The notes beneath the pieces are model-generated. The model worked only from the letters and a program-made list of their open reading frames with translations. It ran no database searches and was not told the origin of the DNA. Below, piece after piece: positions 12,203 to 24,150 of a DNA stretch of 64,000 nt. Numbering within the stretch: position 1 is the stretch's first letter; each line of letters opens with the position of its first letter. Both the position numbers and the translations under genes were made by a program. Origin of the DNA: Xylona heveae TC161 (Eukaryota > Ascomycota > Xylonomycetes > Xylonales > Xylonaceae); contig NW_017264198.1 in the NCBI RefSeq assembly GCF_001619985.1, forward strand, positions 1,483,618 to 1,547,617, given 5' to 3'.

Positions 12203-14639
12203 ATGGCTTCTTCTGGGGCATTGAGCTCTTTCGAACAGGTTCATGACCAATCTAATATCCCAGCGACCATACCTGAACAGAGCAAAAAGAAAAGACCGCA
12301 ACAGCCACGACAACATCTATCATGCACGAAATGCCGGGAGCGAAAAGTCAAGGTGAGATCTGATGGCGAAGCACCTTCTGAACAAGCCCTAACGTGCCTG
12401 CTCACTAGTGCGATCGGATGCAACCATGCTCCGCATGTTGTGCTCGCGGACAACCAAAAGAATGCCATTTTACGGCTGGTAGTAGTGCAGAATATGCACC
12501 TATTCAACAGTCTTACGAACTGCGTAAATTGCGTGCGGAGAATATTCGATTGAAGCAGGAGATACGAGCTCTTCAAGGTATTGAGTCCGACGGTGACGAT
12601 TGTGACTCTCGCCCAAAGACAACGACCGTAATGAATGAGCCCTCAAGCGCGTCTAAAAGGCCGCAAGCTCTTCGTCAGAAGAGATTCAAAGATGAAGGCT
12701 CTGCCAACAATCTCTATTTTGGGACCCCCGGCCTGGCAAATATCATCAGTGAGGTAATACCTACTTCACGCTTGAATGTCTGCAATAGTAAGGCTTATTA
12801 AAATATTACAGTTTGCAACCTTGCGGCTGGGACAGCAAACAGCGTCAATTTCGCATGCTGTTCCCCGAGGAGTCAATATCTTTGCCTTTCAAGATGCACC
12901 TAGTTATCCATTTCCATCGCTATGGCCTGCATCAGCTGGCGTGTCGGTACTCTTAAATTGCCTCCCTGCACGCGACGAGCTCATGTCGCAAATAGAATCA
13001 TTCCAGAATCGAGCTCAATCTTGTTCTTTTCCGCATGTCCCGGACAAGATCATGCCAAAAGAAATAGATCGATTCCTTGCCGATGCCGATGCGAACGCAT
13101 TCAAGAATCCTGATATGCTCGCGTTAATTTTTGCGGCGCTTGCGCAAGGCCTGCAAAACGGCGTGTATGATAGATGCGGCGGGAAATGGGTCGAAGGTGC
13201 AATGGAGGCAGACATGAGAAAAGGTGATGTTTATGGTACGTCGCAACTCGCCCTAACTTCAGAGCTATTGTTAACGGCCAAGTGGCCGCATCCATGGAGG
13301 CGCTGAGACTCTCGTCTTTCATGAATCGTCCAACTTTGTTTGGCATTCAGACTCTGATCATGATTGGGCCGTATTTGACAAATGCTGGAAAGTTTCTCGA
13401 TGCTTGGGCTTTGTTTGGCGTAACAATAAGGCTTGCTCAGAGCGTTGGCTGTGAGTTTTATCGTATATTTGCACAAACCCGTCTCGAGAAGCCTTCCTGA
13501 GATTACTTGGCTAGTGCACCGGCACCATAAGTATCTTGATCCTACGCCGCCACTCAGAGAGTGTACTGTTCGTCAATCACTCTGGTATGTTTGGGGGTGC
13601 AACGTCTTTTACACGCGCTTATTTGGTGACCGCTGATCATTTACGCAGGTGGTGGATGCTACACATGGATCAGCAATATTCCATGACGCTTGGACGGCCA
13701 CTGGGTATATCGGGAATTGGTGATTGCCCTCCACTGGAGCCGCTGACAACTGATATAAGAGTTCACCGGATCTCACAATATGTAAACCATTTTACAATTC
13801 TTGCTCGCCAGATCTTGTCCAGTGATCGGCTCTCCAACCCTAAGATTGACGAATTTTCAGAGAAGCTTCTAGTACTCTTGGAGACCCTTCCTGAAGTCCT
13901 TCAATTTGATGAAACTTGGCTTGATGAAAGCAGGCAAATACCCGAATGGCCCTTCAACGCTATGGCTGCTGGTACGTATTAAATTCCTCCTGACGAAAAA
14001 GGATTCTAACAATCTTCGACAGTTTTTTACGCAAAGACTCACAATTTTCTCCTACTGCTCAACCGTCAGCGGCAGGAGAATAGCGTTCAAAGCTCACAGG
14101 CCAATGAGCTCGGCTGTGGCGGTCTGCAGGAGCCAGGCAGAGGACGCGCGCGTGTTCTCTCGAGCGCGAGAGCACTGCTAGACGCTTTTGAGTTCTTCAA
14201 TGCCAGGGTTCGACCGGCTATGGTCTGCTGGACAATGGGCCAGCAGGCTTTTAACGCCGCCATGATCTTGTTGCTGTCCATGCTTGAGACTGGTGATGTG
14301 AGTGATATGTGGCTCGTCAATAGAACGTATCTCGCCTTTTTTGAGATGCAGCAAAAGGGAATACACCGGCTCGCCGGGGTTGCCGTCGAGAGACTCGCTT
14401 CACTCATGCTCAAGTTCTGCGCGTCAGATGTGCAACAGTCGCATGATATTGTTGAAGGGGTCATGGGAGGCACCGGAATGTTGCTTTTGGAAGATCCAGG
14501 TCTCCAGGGGTTTGTGGGGGAGAATTTCGCGTCGCCCTGGTTTGAGATGGCAGATATGGACGTGGTTGCCCCTGGAATCGGCAGCCCCGCGTGGGCGGCA
14601 CGGCTCGCCACTCACGTCTCCGGCGATGATGACATTTGA
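12203..14639 (+). CDS. Zn2Cys6 transcription factor with fungal MHR domain
   Basis: Seven exons: 12203-12352, 12409-12753, 12812-13235, 13283-13450, 13515-13584, 13649-13971 and 14023-14639. The six introns are 47-64 bp and the total is 698 aa. The first intron splits the Zn2Cys6 cluster, whose cysteines are 41, 44, 51, 57, 60 and 69. A heptad-like helix follows (YELRKLRAENIRLKQEIRAL), as expected for a dimerisation region. The middle region carries the fungal middle-homology pattern, including AQSVGLHRHH and RQSLWWWMLHMD across exons 4-6. The C-terminal third is helical. It is nuclear and DNA-binding by family; targets are unknown. The start ATG is the first one in frame with the cluster. 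The 47-bp third intron is the weakest splice call, but skipping it introduces a stop. Confidence 0.88.
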
Positions 14640-16122
14640 ATCTGAGAAGAATTATGCATTGGGGAAAATGATCATGGTGATTTGAGTACCAGATGATGAT
14701 TTTTCCTTTGAGGTGAGATATCTGGGTTAACGAATTACACTTGGCTGGATGGTGACGCTTTTACGGAGCTTCATTAAATTTACTTGAATTAAATAAAGCA
14801 CAAGTACTAATTTATAGATTTTTTTTTATTTATATAAATATATATAATTTCTTCGAACATTTAATTATTTTGCTATATATTGGAAATCATATATTTATGG
14901 GATTTTCGACAACCGAGTCTATCAATGTGCTGTCAGCGGCTGGTAATTGATATCAATTTGTGATATAAGGTATATATTGAACATTATTTAGATGCAAACT
15001 AGATATGTCAGGATTTTCTGTCGAATTGTCGCAATATAAGGCCAATATATGCTCTCATTGATATCATGGGACATGAAAATCTTCGGACGCGTTTCATGTG
15101 ATTTTTTTTACCATGTTTGTCGTTGCATGTACCTCTGTATTTCACATGAACGCCAGGAGGTTTATCATTTCCCTTGCAGAATCATAATCTACGAGCTACG
15201 ACTAGGCGAGGCACAGAAGATGGTCCAACTTTTGCATGACAAACGAAAGCGGATGGAGCTAATACTCCGGTAGTTACCTGTTAGTTATCTCGGGCGACAG
15301 GGAGAGAAAAGAGAAAAGAGAAACGAGAAACGAGAAACGCACAGATACGGCTCGACCCGCCTAGTGAAAAGGATGTTCACTGATTGGTGGCATTTCTTAT
15401 CATAGGTTGATAAGGTAACTTGTAAACACAGAGACAGGTATCGGGGTGGTCGTTGGCTCTCTTAGCTAAAGTCCATGCTGTTTCGGTGGTCCGCTACTTC
15501 CCCGCCGGCCACCCGCCAAAAGAATAATATCAAGGAAGAGAAGAGAAAAAAAAGGAAAAAAAAAAAAAAGAGAGAGAAAGTGTGAAATTTTCAACCCACA
15601 ACAAGCAGGGTTACGATCAAACCACTCGCCTGCTGATTGGACAATGGCTGACGGCGAACTCCCAAACTTGAACGGTATCATTGCCGCTTGTCGCCCGCCT
15701 CCGGGGCTCCTCTGGCCATCCGTCAGGTGCTCTTGCTGGTCTTAGCGGGGGATTCGGTTTAAAATTTTACTTGGTTCTGCCTGGACCCAATCGAGCTATC
15801 GCGATGAGGAAAAGTGCGATGCTGCCAGTAACGTTTTCTTTTGGCCGCTGCCTCGGCCAGTAGTTAGATTTAATATGTTGACCATCTCGATTGATCCTGA
15901 GAGATCCACTACAGAGTATATCTCTTGACCTTCGTCGCTTTCCAATACCTTTCGTTCCTGCCCGTAGCTCTCTCGTCTTTTATTTTCTCTCCTGTGCGCA
16001 TCGTTGTTTTGGCTGCGTACGGCTTTCCTTACCTTTTGCCTTATCTTCGTGACGTCAAGACCATCTCGTGATCAAACAAACCCTCCAAACACTTAGGTCT
16101 TCACCATTTACCAGATCCGACC
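14640..16122. other. AT-rich and purine-tract intergenic region
   Basis: No gene seen. 14760-15050 is strongly AT-rich. Purine-only tracts lie at about 15299-15345 (GAGAAA/ACGAGAAA units) and 15531-15580 (poly-A with GAGA). Pyrimidine-rich sequence at about 15930-16010 is typical of the promoter and 5' leader of the gene that follows. Confidence 0.5.
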
Positions 16123-18016
16123 ATGTCTCTCGGTGAGAGGGCAGGGTCTTTAGCATCGTACGAGCATGGCCGTGGTCTTTCTCCGACAGGATCTCAGCGG
16201 AGGAAGCTGAGTTTCAACCCGCTTGACTCGTGGGTCTTACCTACTGCGCCACAAGAGCCGCTGACCGCCTTTGAAACCTCCGCCACCAAGCGACTATGTA
16301 AGTGTACTCTTGCTTGCCTGTCGTGGGAGATGAAATTCAGGGTGACAGCTTTCTAACTCGATCAAAACTGGAAATAATAGGCCAGGTAATTGCTGCGGTA
16401 GTCTATTGTTTGTTCGCCGCAGGCATAGTGTTTGGCTTTGCTGCCCTGAAGCCAGTACTCATCGAGCGAGGCGTCTACCGCGATCGCTGCACTCAAGATG
16501 AGCTGGATGAGCACGTTCGAGTGTGTTATGGGCAAGAAATAAGGTAGGCTACTTTTCGTCCTTGCTCAACCATCAAGACATCATCTTACTCGTTTGTATC
16601 CAGGCTCAATTTCATGTTCACGCTGGCCGTCGTTGCTACCAATGTTGTCGCTCTTCCCGTCGGCACCGTTCTCGACCGATTTGGTCCTCGTATCTGCGGT
16701 ATCATCGGTTGCGTTTTCCTGACGATTGGTGCCCTTGCCTTTGCCTTCGCCGAGAACCTCTCTTTCGATGGATATATCCCGGGTTACCTGTTCTTGGCTC
16801 TGGGAGGTCCTTTTGTCTTCATCCCCTCGTTCCAGCTCTCCAACACGTTTCCACGTCACTCGGGCCTCATCCTTTCTATGCTCACTGGCGCCTTTGATGC
16901 ATCGAGCGCCGGTTTCCTCGTCTATCGTCTGATTTACAGAGCTTCCAACCGCGTTTTCTCGCCCAAGAAGTTCTTTTTGTGCTATCTTGTCGTTCCAGCT
17001 TTCATCTTGATTGCTCAAATTTTCCTGATGCCCAAGGAATCATACAAGACCGTGAGTGAGATCCTCAAGGAAGCGGAAGAGGAGGAAGCCACCGATGCTG
17101 CAACGGACCAAGTAGAGGAGGACGAGGCCGCCGTGAGGGCTCGAGCCGAACGTCGTGTCCGCCGCGAAAGCCGGGTGTCGGAAGTCACCTCGCTTTTGAG
17201 CACCAAGGACGCAGAACGCCAGCACCAACGAGAAGAAAGAAAAGAGGCCATTAGTGGAATCTGGGGTGCCATGCACGGCCGTACAGCATGGCAGCAGATT
17301 TGGAGTTTCTGGTTCCTTTTGATTACGCTCTTCACCGTTATTCAAATGACGCGGATCAACTTTTTTGTCGCCACCATTCGCTCCCAGTACGAGTATCTTT
17401 TCAAGAGCTGGCAAAAGGCTGTCAAGATCAATGAGTTTTTCGACATTGCTCTGCCGCTCGGGGGCCTTGTCTCGGTTCCCTTTGTCGGTGTGATTCTCGA
17501 CAACCTTAGCACTCCGATAGTGCTCACTCTTCTGGTCGGATGCGCCATTCTCATTGGAGTGCTCGGTCTCTTTGGCGCCATGTGGACAGCGTATTTGAAC
17601 ATTATTCTCTTTGTCGTTTACCGTCCTTTTTACTATACTACAGTCTCGTAAGTCCTCCTGATTCTCTGTTGCCTTCTACCATGTGGAACGGTTCAGCTGA
17701 CAATTCTCTTTCAATTAGTGACTATGCGGCAAAAGTTTTTGGCTTCCAGACTTTTGGCAAAGTTTATGGTCTCATCATCTGTCTGGCTGGACTCTTCAAC
17801 TTTACCGAATCCGGTCTCGACGCGTTGACCCATCGTGTCTTTCACAACAATCCCGTGTCTGTGAACCTGATCTTGCTCGGCTTGGCAGCCATTGTTGGCT
17901 CCTGCCTTGTTGGATTTGTCACCTACAAGGCTCGGACTATCAGGAGATCCCAATTGGAAGATGAGGCTGAAGGTGCCTCTGAACAGCTCATGCCTGGTGC
18001 CTCGGACTCGGCTTAG
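16123..18016 (+). CDS. MFS transporter, FMP42/LAT3-like
   Basis: Four exons (16123-16297, 16381-16543, 16604-17647, 17719-18016) with introns of 83, 60 and 71 bp give 559 aa. The N-terminal tail ends in ATKRLCQVIAAVVYC, leading into helix 1. The next segment ends with a soluble loop (RDRCTQDELDEHVRVC), then LNFMFTLAVVATNVVALPVG, matching the 'N...LPVG..LDR.GPR' pattern of the fungal Fmp42-like, vertebrate SLC43-related MFS branch. The central loop (about residues 260-330) is highly charged, with Glu/Arg repeats (AEEEEATDAATDQ..), and separates the two six-helix halves. The branch includes amino-acid uniporters and vacuolar or mitochondria-associated proteins; substrate is unknown here. The polar C-terminus carries no obvious targeting signal. 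Confidence 0.88.
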
Positions 18017-18614
18017 ATGGCCACGAGGAAAAGAAGATTCTCAAAATCTCTTGTCAAGAATGCTTGGCGTTTGTTCTGCAGCGCATGGCTCTAATTTCTT
18101 CTTATATACCTCATACTTCTTTGAATGTATTTTTTCCCTTCTCATCTCCCATTTGCGGATGTCGAACTTGCATTGGCGGCGGTTTGGATTTTTTTTTTTC
18201 CGTATATAGTTGCATAGCGGGCTTGTGCTACTTTTCTTGGCCCTAATTTGTCATTACGAAGATTACGTATCAAGGGATGAAAGATGATGTATATAGATGA
18301 TTCACAATTTGAATTCGACGCAACCCTTGCTACGGAATTTTTATTCTTCGAAACGTGTCACTTCAGCTTCAGCGTTTACGATGGAAAAGGCTCAAGATCC
18401 TGATGCTGCTCGTCTCAACGGGGTATATGATGCATGTTCAAAATCTCACTTGTTGAAGATATTTCCCTGTTTCACGAGTTTGTGATCTTGGTTATATTTG
18501 TCAAATTTTTATTTTCTTCATTGTGAACTTCGTCCCAAGCATCGTCACTTTCGTAATAAATAAAGACCAAATTGCCCATTAACCAACCCCCTATTGCTTT
18601 TCCACCCCTCACGT
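18017..18614. other. 3' flanks of two convergent genes
   Basis: AT-rich sequence between two convergent stop codons. It contains AATAAA-like signals (for example near 18558 on +) and no supported gene. Confidence 0.6.
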
Positions 18615-19259
18615 TTACGACGGAGGGAGAGTCTCAAAAGTAGTAGCAACCTCGGGAAGCCAGGAGAGCTTGGCCTTGCCAAAGATCTCCGCTGAGGGCT
18701 TCAATTCCTTGTAGTTGTCCAACAGGCCGGTGCGGACGACGTACTTGTCGCCCAGGACAGTCTGGTGGTGGAAAGGGCTCGTGGTGCAGTTGGCGCAGTA
18801 GTAGCAGTGGACGGGGTTGCCTGGTTTCAAAGTTTGACGAATTAGTCTATCTTCGCAGAAAACTCGAACCCAGAGTGGGAGTATGGCAACACGAGGGGAA
18901 AAATTAGAATCAGGGGAGGGAGAGAGGGCAACAAACCTGACTCGCCGGCATAAGTGTAGTTCTTCAGGTCGCCCTTGAGGACCTTGACATTGTCCTTGGG
19001 CACAATCTGGTTGAGGGTGAAAGCACCGCCGCTGAGTTTCTTGCAGGTGTCGCAGTGGCTGTAGAGGGCGGGGGAAAAATTAGCAAATCAGTCGTGTTTT
19101 GCGACAAGCTCGAAAGTATGAGGAATAAAAGTCATGGAATACTGCGAAACGGGAAGAATGATATGCAGATCAGGCGTACCAGAGAACGTGAGATTCATCT
19201 TCGAGCTTGACGGTCCATTCGAGCTGGCCGCAGTCGCACTTGCCGGTGTGAGTCGCCAT
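18615..19259 (-). CDS. GFA/CENP-V domain zinc protein
   Basis: Three exons (19259-19180, 19058-18937, 18820-18615) with introns of 121 and 116 bp, long for this window, give 135 aa. The zinc-ligand pattern of the GFA (glutathione-dependent formaldehyde-activating)/CENP-V family is complete: a first KCDCGQ pair near residue 8, then CHCDTCKKLSGG (start about residue 27), then CYYCANC later. The length is typical for a single-domain GFA protein. Family members bind glutathione S-hydroxymethyl adducts or other thiol substrates, but most fungal copies are uncharacterised and the formaldehyde role is disputed. The ATG chosen immediately precedes the first cysteine pair (MATHTGKCDCG). Likely a soluble cytosolic protein. 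Confidence 0.9.
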
Positions 19260-19457
19260 TTTTCTCGTGTTTCTTGTTGGTACAAATGCCCCAAAAAAAT
19301 TTCCAACGTAGAATAACGAAGAAGTAAGTTCTGATCAGGAAGAAAAATCCCACGAATTTAAGCTGTCGTCCTCCAGCGGGTCCATTCGAGGTTTATAAGA
19401 CCACTCGTGGAGCGGTCATACATAATAGCGTCTTTTGTTTTGGGAAACGACCCTTAG

Positions 19458-20345
19458 CTAAACAAGCTCCCCTGCGCTGTAGGTACGCTTCGAGTACGAG
19501 CACTCCGCTGCAAGCTGAATGCCCGGATACATCAGAGCGGGGTACTTGCATCCGCCGCAGTACGGCAGAATCGGATGACGTTGAACCATGTCATTCTGGC
19601 CCATAGACGAGTGGATCGCTTTCCTGAGCGAGTAAAGCTACAAAACAACGTTTCCCGGGTCAGTGGTGGTCGCCGAGGGAAAAAGGGACGGGGCCCTCAA
19701 CCATTACAGTGGTTTTGGCTCGTCCATGGATCCTGATAACGCTCCATCCCTATCGTATAAAGGTAATGTATTTGTTTTGCTCTCAAGTACCGCGGCAGAC
19801 TGGGTGGCAGAATTTCTCGCAATTGGCCGCTTCTTTCGGGTAAAATAATTGAAGCTCCCGCGTATGACCCACGAAGACGCAAATCTCATCCGGATGGAGG
19901 AATCTCGACCTTATCAGTCGGACCAGCTTTTGCGGTATGCTCTTGCGAAGCGCGGAGCTCCCTGCGTCGAAAGGAATACACTGCCGCAGGTTGGCGGTAC
20001 TAGCGAAGAATGAACACGGGCCCGAGGCGGGGCCATAATTCCAAATCTTATCGGCAATATCCCGAGCCACGGCCCATCTGTACCCGTTTCTCTTCTCGTG
20101 CTCTGTCAGAAGCTCTTCAGCCTGCTTGTGGCATATGACACTGTACACAGGTTAGACTGCTAACGGGGAAATGCATTAAAACGATCAAGATCAAAGACCG
20201 CAGACTAACTTGGCAGTGCTTATCGTGATGGTGGTCTTATTGTCACAATTGAGGAAACCGAACTTCAACACCTCTCCGAGCTGCGATATGCCATAACGGA
20301 GGCATATAATCACTGTGATCGATGCACTGAGATTTGGAATAATCC
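19458..20345 (-). CDS. Unrecognised multi-exon gene, partial model
   Basis: Three coding-looking exons can be linked. The first, about 20345-20210, ends ...TISTA before a GTTAGT donor. The second is 20140 to about 19873. The third, 19637-19458, ends in a stop after YSAGELV. The first intron (20141-20209) keeps frame. The second is less sure: a GTGGGT donor at 19872 joined to a TGTAG acceptor at 19638 keeps frame but gives a 235-bp intron, and other donors are possible. The predicted protein has a cysteine-containing C-terminus (ILPYCGGCKYPALMYPG) and a hydrophobic N-terminal stretch (ITVIICLRYGI). No in-frame ATG was found, so a first exon is missing or the gene is decayed. I do not recognise the family. 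Confidence 0.4.
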
Positions 20346-20548
20346 TAAATGATAGGAAGATTGATGCAGAAACATATAAAGGAAGTGAAGCATGGCAGCG
20401 GCAAGGTTATAAATCATGGAGCCAGAACGGCCTCGCTTCGTCATATTAATCATCTCTCCGGGCCATCAAGGGACTCGATTTTCTATACCACTTTTACTCT
20501 ATCTGATAACTGATCGCCTCCGTCTTGAGAACTCAATTCACAGTAATC

Positions 20549-20798
20549 ATGCCGAAACTCTCAAAGGCCATTGACCAAAGCAATACAGAATCTGTACCAC
20601 CCTGCATTTTCTAGCACTGATCTCTCAGGTAAGGTACTCCCCGTCCGTTTTCCTAATCCCAAAGAGCTGTCTTTATGAGTAGATATATTAGAACAAGCCG
20701 AGAAAAAGCTCCATAACCTGAATAGCGGTGCAATTCTTGACAGAACCCAGCTTGCTCAAACGAATTCGTTAATCTGGTGGTTTCCATTTCAGTACTAA
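20549..20798 (+). pseudogene. Small gene with probable +1 frameshift
   Basis: The ATG at 20549 opens MPKLSKAIDQ, then hits a stop after 22 codons. Dropping one A from the AAA run at about 20576-20578 moves into a frame reading AIQNLYHPAFSSTDLS up to a GTAAGG donor at 20629. A 54-bp intron (TAG acceptor at 20680-20682) then joins in frame to ILEQAEKKLHNLNSGAILDR and on to a stop at 20796-20798. Both halves look like real coding sequence, and the frame after the splice agrees only with the shifted frame. It would encode roughly 65 aa. The simplest reading is a one-base insertion (mutation or sequencing error). A non-ATG or distant upstream start is the alternative. Family unknown. It lies convergent to the methyltransferase gene on its right. 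Confidence 0.4.
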
Positions 20799-20906
20799 AA
20801 TATCCAAGCTTTCTAACTTAATCACCCGTCAAAGTGGCTTTCGACCATATACTACGGCTCTATCATTCAACAGTCAGAATATGTCAGCGTATCACACCTG
20901 AAACAC

Positions 20907-22343
20907 TTACACCTCATGGTAGGCATGGATATGTCGATCACGCATGGCTTCCCTGACCTGGGCGAGAAAGTCTTGAACACCGGTATACGTAAACTATAGG
21001 CCCCGATGAGTTTCAGAAATCCGTCGTGACCGGCGATTGTCTTACCCCGTGAACTCTAGTGGCCAAAGCCATCTTCCAGCCCTCCATTCCCTCCTCCCAG
21101 TGCAGTGCATTCCAGCGGCCCAACTCCTTTAGCTTCGGATCACTGCTCCAGGCTCCAATTGGCCATTTGCCTCGACGCTCGGTCACATCTTCAAAACCGG
21201 CTTCCTCGACCCAGCCCTTCATCTTCGCCTCAACTTCAAATGTCTTTCCAATCTTTTCGCCTGCGCTAATCGCAAATTTTCCCCATTGATCAAAAATGCT
21301 CCCTTCTGTCACGGAACCGTCTTCCGACTTGGGCGCGACGGAGAATTCGGCATGTTCTATATAGCCCCCGGGTCGCAAATGCCTGGACAAATTAGACATC
21401 TTTTTTTTATTGGGGAAGCGAAATCATGGATATTTGCGCTCAAGATTGTTATACCTAAGGCACTCTTGGTAAAATGCGGGCCAATCCGCTATGCTCCCGT
21501 ACAGGCAACGCACATGAATGAAATCAAGGCTGTTTTCTGGATACGTCCATTCGCTGCAACAGTCGTCGATCTCAAACCGAAGGTTTGGTGGGGCAACACC
21601 CGGCTGAACGGGTGATAGATCAGTGCCTTCAACAGCGTCAATAAACCCAAGGAATGCAGAAAATAAAAAGGCGGCTGAGGCGCGGGGTCGTGCATACCAA
21701 TGACCTCTGCCTCTGGAAATTGGTCTGCAAAGTCCCTGAATCAGGAGGTTGGTTAGTCAGGCACGTCACTGACGCAAGGGCACATCGGCAAAAAAAAAAA
21801 CTTTACATGGCCCACAGCCCGGTCCCAGTGCCTATGTCCAAGACTTTCTTCGGGTTTTGCAACGGTGCGAGGAAAAGTTTATCACCAAGGGTTAAGAGGA
21901 AAAGGTGGTTGCTGCGGTGTATCAGGGCATTATCAGCGGAGATACATCCGAGAGCAGAAGTGAGGGGCTGGGCATACGACACATTCTCGAAGCTTGCTGC
22001 TTTCTCATCATTCGGGCCCCAATATTGGCCATCCCCTAGATACGTTAGAGTTGGCAAAGGAGAGGTCGCAAATGAGCTTCCAGACGTACGATAGGCATGA
22101 TATCTACGACCGTTTTCATAGCGATACTGATTTATGGAGGCTAGGGACCGTGCTCTCTGCCCATGTTAGCTTGAGAGCAATGCATTATGTTGGAATAGAG
22201 AACTGACGATGAGTCGTCTTCATGCTCATCCGGTGTATAATGGACGTCCTGGTTATGTCAGCTTTCTCATCTCTTCTCATGAACGACTTGAAAGTGTAGC
22301 GCAAAGGACCTACAATTGGAATATGTCCGTGACCCATGGTCAT
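20907..22343 (-). CDS. LaeA/UMTA-like SAM-dependent methyltransferase
   Basis: Eight exons are proposed: 22343-22314, 22248-22204, 22156-22090, 22035-21807, 21735-21698, 21626-21455, 21382-21046 and 20993-20907. They sum to 1,005 nt (334 aa), the usual size of LaeA-like methyltransferases. Family landmarks in order are YENGRRYHAYRDGQYWGPND before the fold, SAM-binding motif I VLDIGTGTGLWAMDFAD, GTDLSPVQP (motif II region), FEIDDCCSEWTYP (acidic post-II loop), FIHVRCLYGSIADWP, LRPGGYIEHAEF, and an end reading VQDFLAQVREAMRDRHIHAY. Founding members act in the nucleus on secondary metabolism and development, but most paralogues have unknown substrates. An insertion of about 25 residues lies between WGPNDEK and the HLFLLTL helix. 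The GTTCTC donor of the second intron is unusual. An intron poly-T run flanks the motif I exon. Confidence 0.88.
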
Positions 22344-24150
22344 TTCGCGTATGCGACGACAGATTTTTATTGGGGGGAAGTCTGAGGCGGGGAAGTAAGC
22401 TTGAGGGGATAGAGAGAATGTGTCTCGCCAGTTCTCTACAGCACTCAGGATCAACGATGGGGCAGCGGGTGATTTAAGGGCTGCTGACCCTAGTGTTAAT
22501 TAAAGGAAACCCGTTTTTTGTCTAGATGAAGACCACCGCCTAGCTCGTCTTCTCGACCGTTTTGTGGCCGAACAACGACCAGGATCTATCGGGCGGTGAG
22601 TTTAATAGTCTGGTGGTAGCGCATCCAATAGTAACAAGACACAAACATGGGCGCAAGGCTCAGCACCAGATGAGAGCATCGACATGGTTCGCAGAACAAG
22701 GTCAAGGGTACAATAATACAAGGCAGGCTGAGAGACTCTAGGTAGGTAGGTAGGTACCTAAGGTAGGTAAGGAATCTCTACGAGGGTTTCATGTAACCGC
22801 TGAAAACCTCGAATTACAATGCCTTGATGATATGATGTTTTGCCATAATATGACAGAGGCAATCTAGGCCCAGCCATTGTACGACTTTTCTGAGATCCGA
22901 AGGGGGGAAATAAAGCCCCCCGTCGCGGGAGAGGGGTCGTGCGGCATGAGTTGGGAAAGCCTTTTGACCCTACACCGTGGCCTTGGGCAGACCACGGCCA
23001 TGCTCCCGGTCCCAAGTTATCCACCTGTCATGGTGAATTCGTTTCACTTCCACTGTACAAATGCTCTACCCGTGACTTTCTCTTGATTACGACATGTTCG
23101 TGTTCTGGCGGCCAGTTACATCTTGGCTTTGAGCGGGGACTACGTTGAGTGCCCGCATTTGTTCGCCTGACGGCCCGCTTCCTCACTACTAAGCGAAACC
23201 GTCGCTAACTTACTGCCTAATCTAAGGTACGAGAGGCTACCTCTGGTACTTCAAGCTTCCCCTCGTGACGACTAATCAGCTACTTGAAGCTCAGAAATTT
23301 CCGATAACAATGGTGGCATAAATATGCTGTAACAAATGATTCGACAGCTGCTCACTGCGAGAGCAGCTTATCACGCATTGTTGCCGTAATTGTACTAGGA
23401 CATTAATCTTCCCGGTCCATTAGGAATGTTGGGTACATCAAAGGCTCGTCGCCAAACCGAGGGAAGCCTTCCGTACCTAAGGTAGTTTCAGACCTGGTTT
23501 CGTCGAAGCGCCCCCGCAAGATATCTTAGTCTAAGAGTTTATTCGGGGGCTGGCACGCAACATCATCCCACTCGCCCGATTAGCCACGGCCGACGCTAAA
23601 TCACCACCTCCTCACTACTCCGATACTGCAAGTATCCAATCGGTCTGTCCTGCTTCCGAGACCCGGAAAAATTTGACCTGTTTACTGTACTTGCTAATGG
23701 TATACTGCAGCTAAGTGCTTGGCGGGTGGAAGTCTCATGAGCAAAGCATTTACCGTGTCAAATTCACTCCATTGTCTAAATACTCTAAGACACCGTAATC
23801 GACTAGTTGGAGAGGCAATAAAAAAAAATTCATGCATTGAAATTAAGCATTATCTTTTTTAACAAAATATTTGAAGCCGCCTGCAAAATTGAAGAAATTG
23901 ATTATTCCAGAGAGGAAAAGAAAACAAAAAATGAAAAATGAAAATAAAAACCAAATTATAAGATATGAAATCTAAATGCAACAATGAACTCGACGCGTGC
24001 TCGATTGCCACCCATTTTATTGTTTTTTCTTCTCACCAACGCCGCTGGCAAAGAAATAACCTGACCTCGAATTTTGTTTATCTGGACGGTATCCTCTTAT
24101 ACAGAAAATCCCGAGGACCTGACGGGCAGAAGAATCGCCAACGCCGGATT
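22344..24150. other. Intergenic region with TAGG repeat
   Basis: No supported gene. It contains a (TAGG)n microsatellite at 22738-22770 leading into CCTAAGGTAGG, another TACCTAAGGTA copy near 23475, and an A-rich segment at about 23817-23965. Confidence 0.5.
22738..22770. repeat. (TAGG)n microsatellite
   Basis: Read directly: four consecutive TAGG units followed by TACCTAAGGTAGGTAAGG. Confidence 0.85.
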
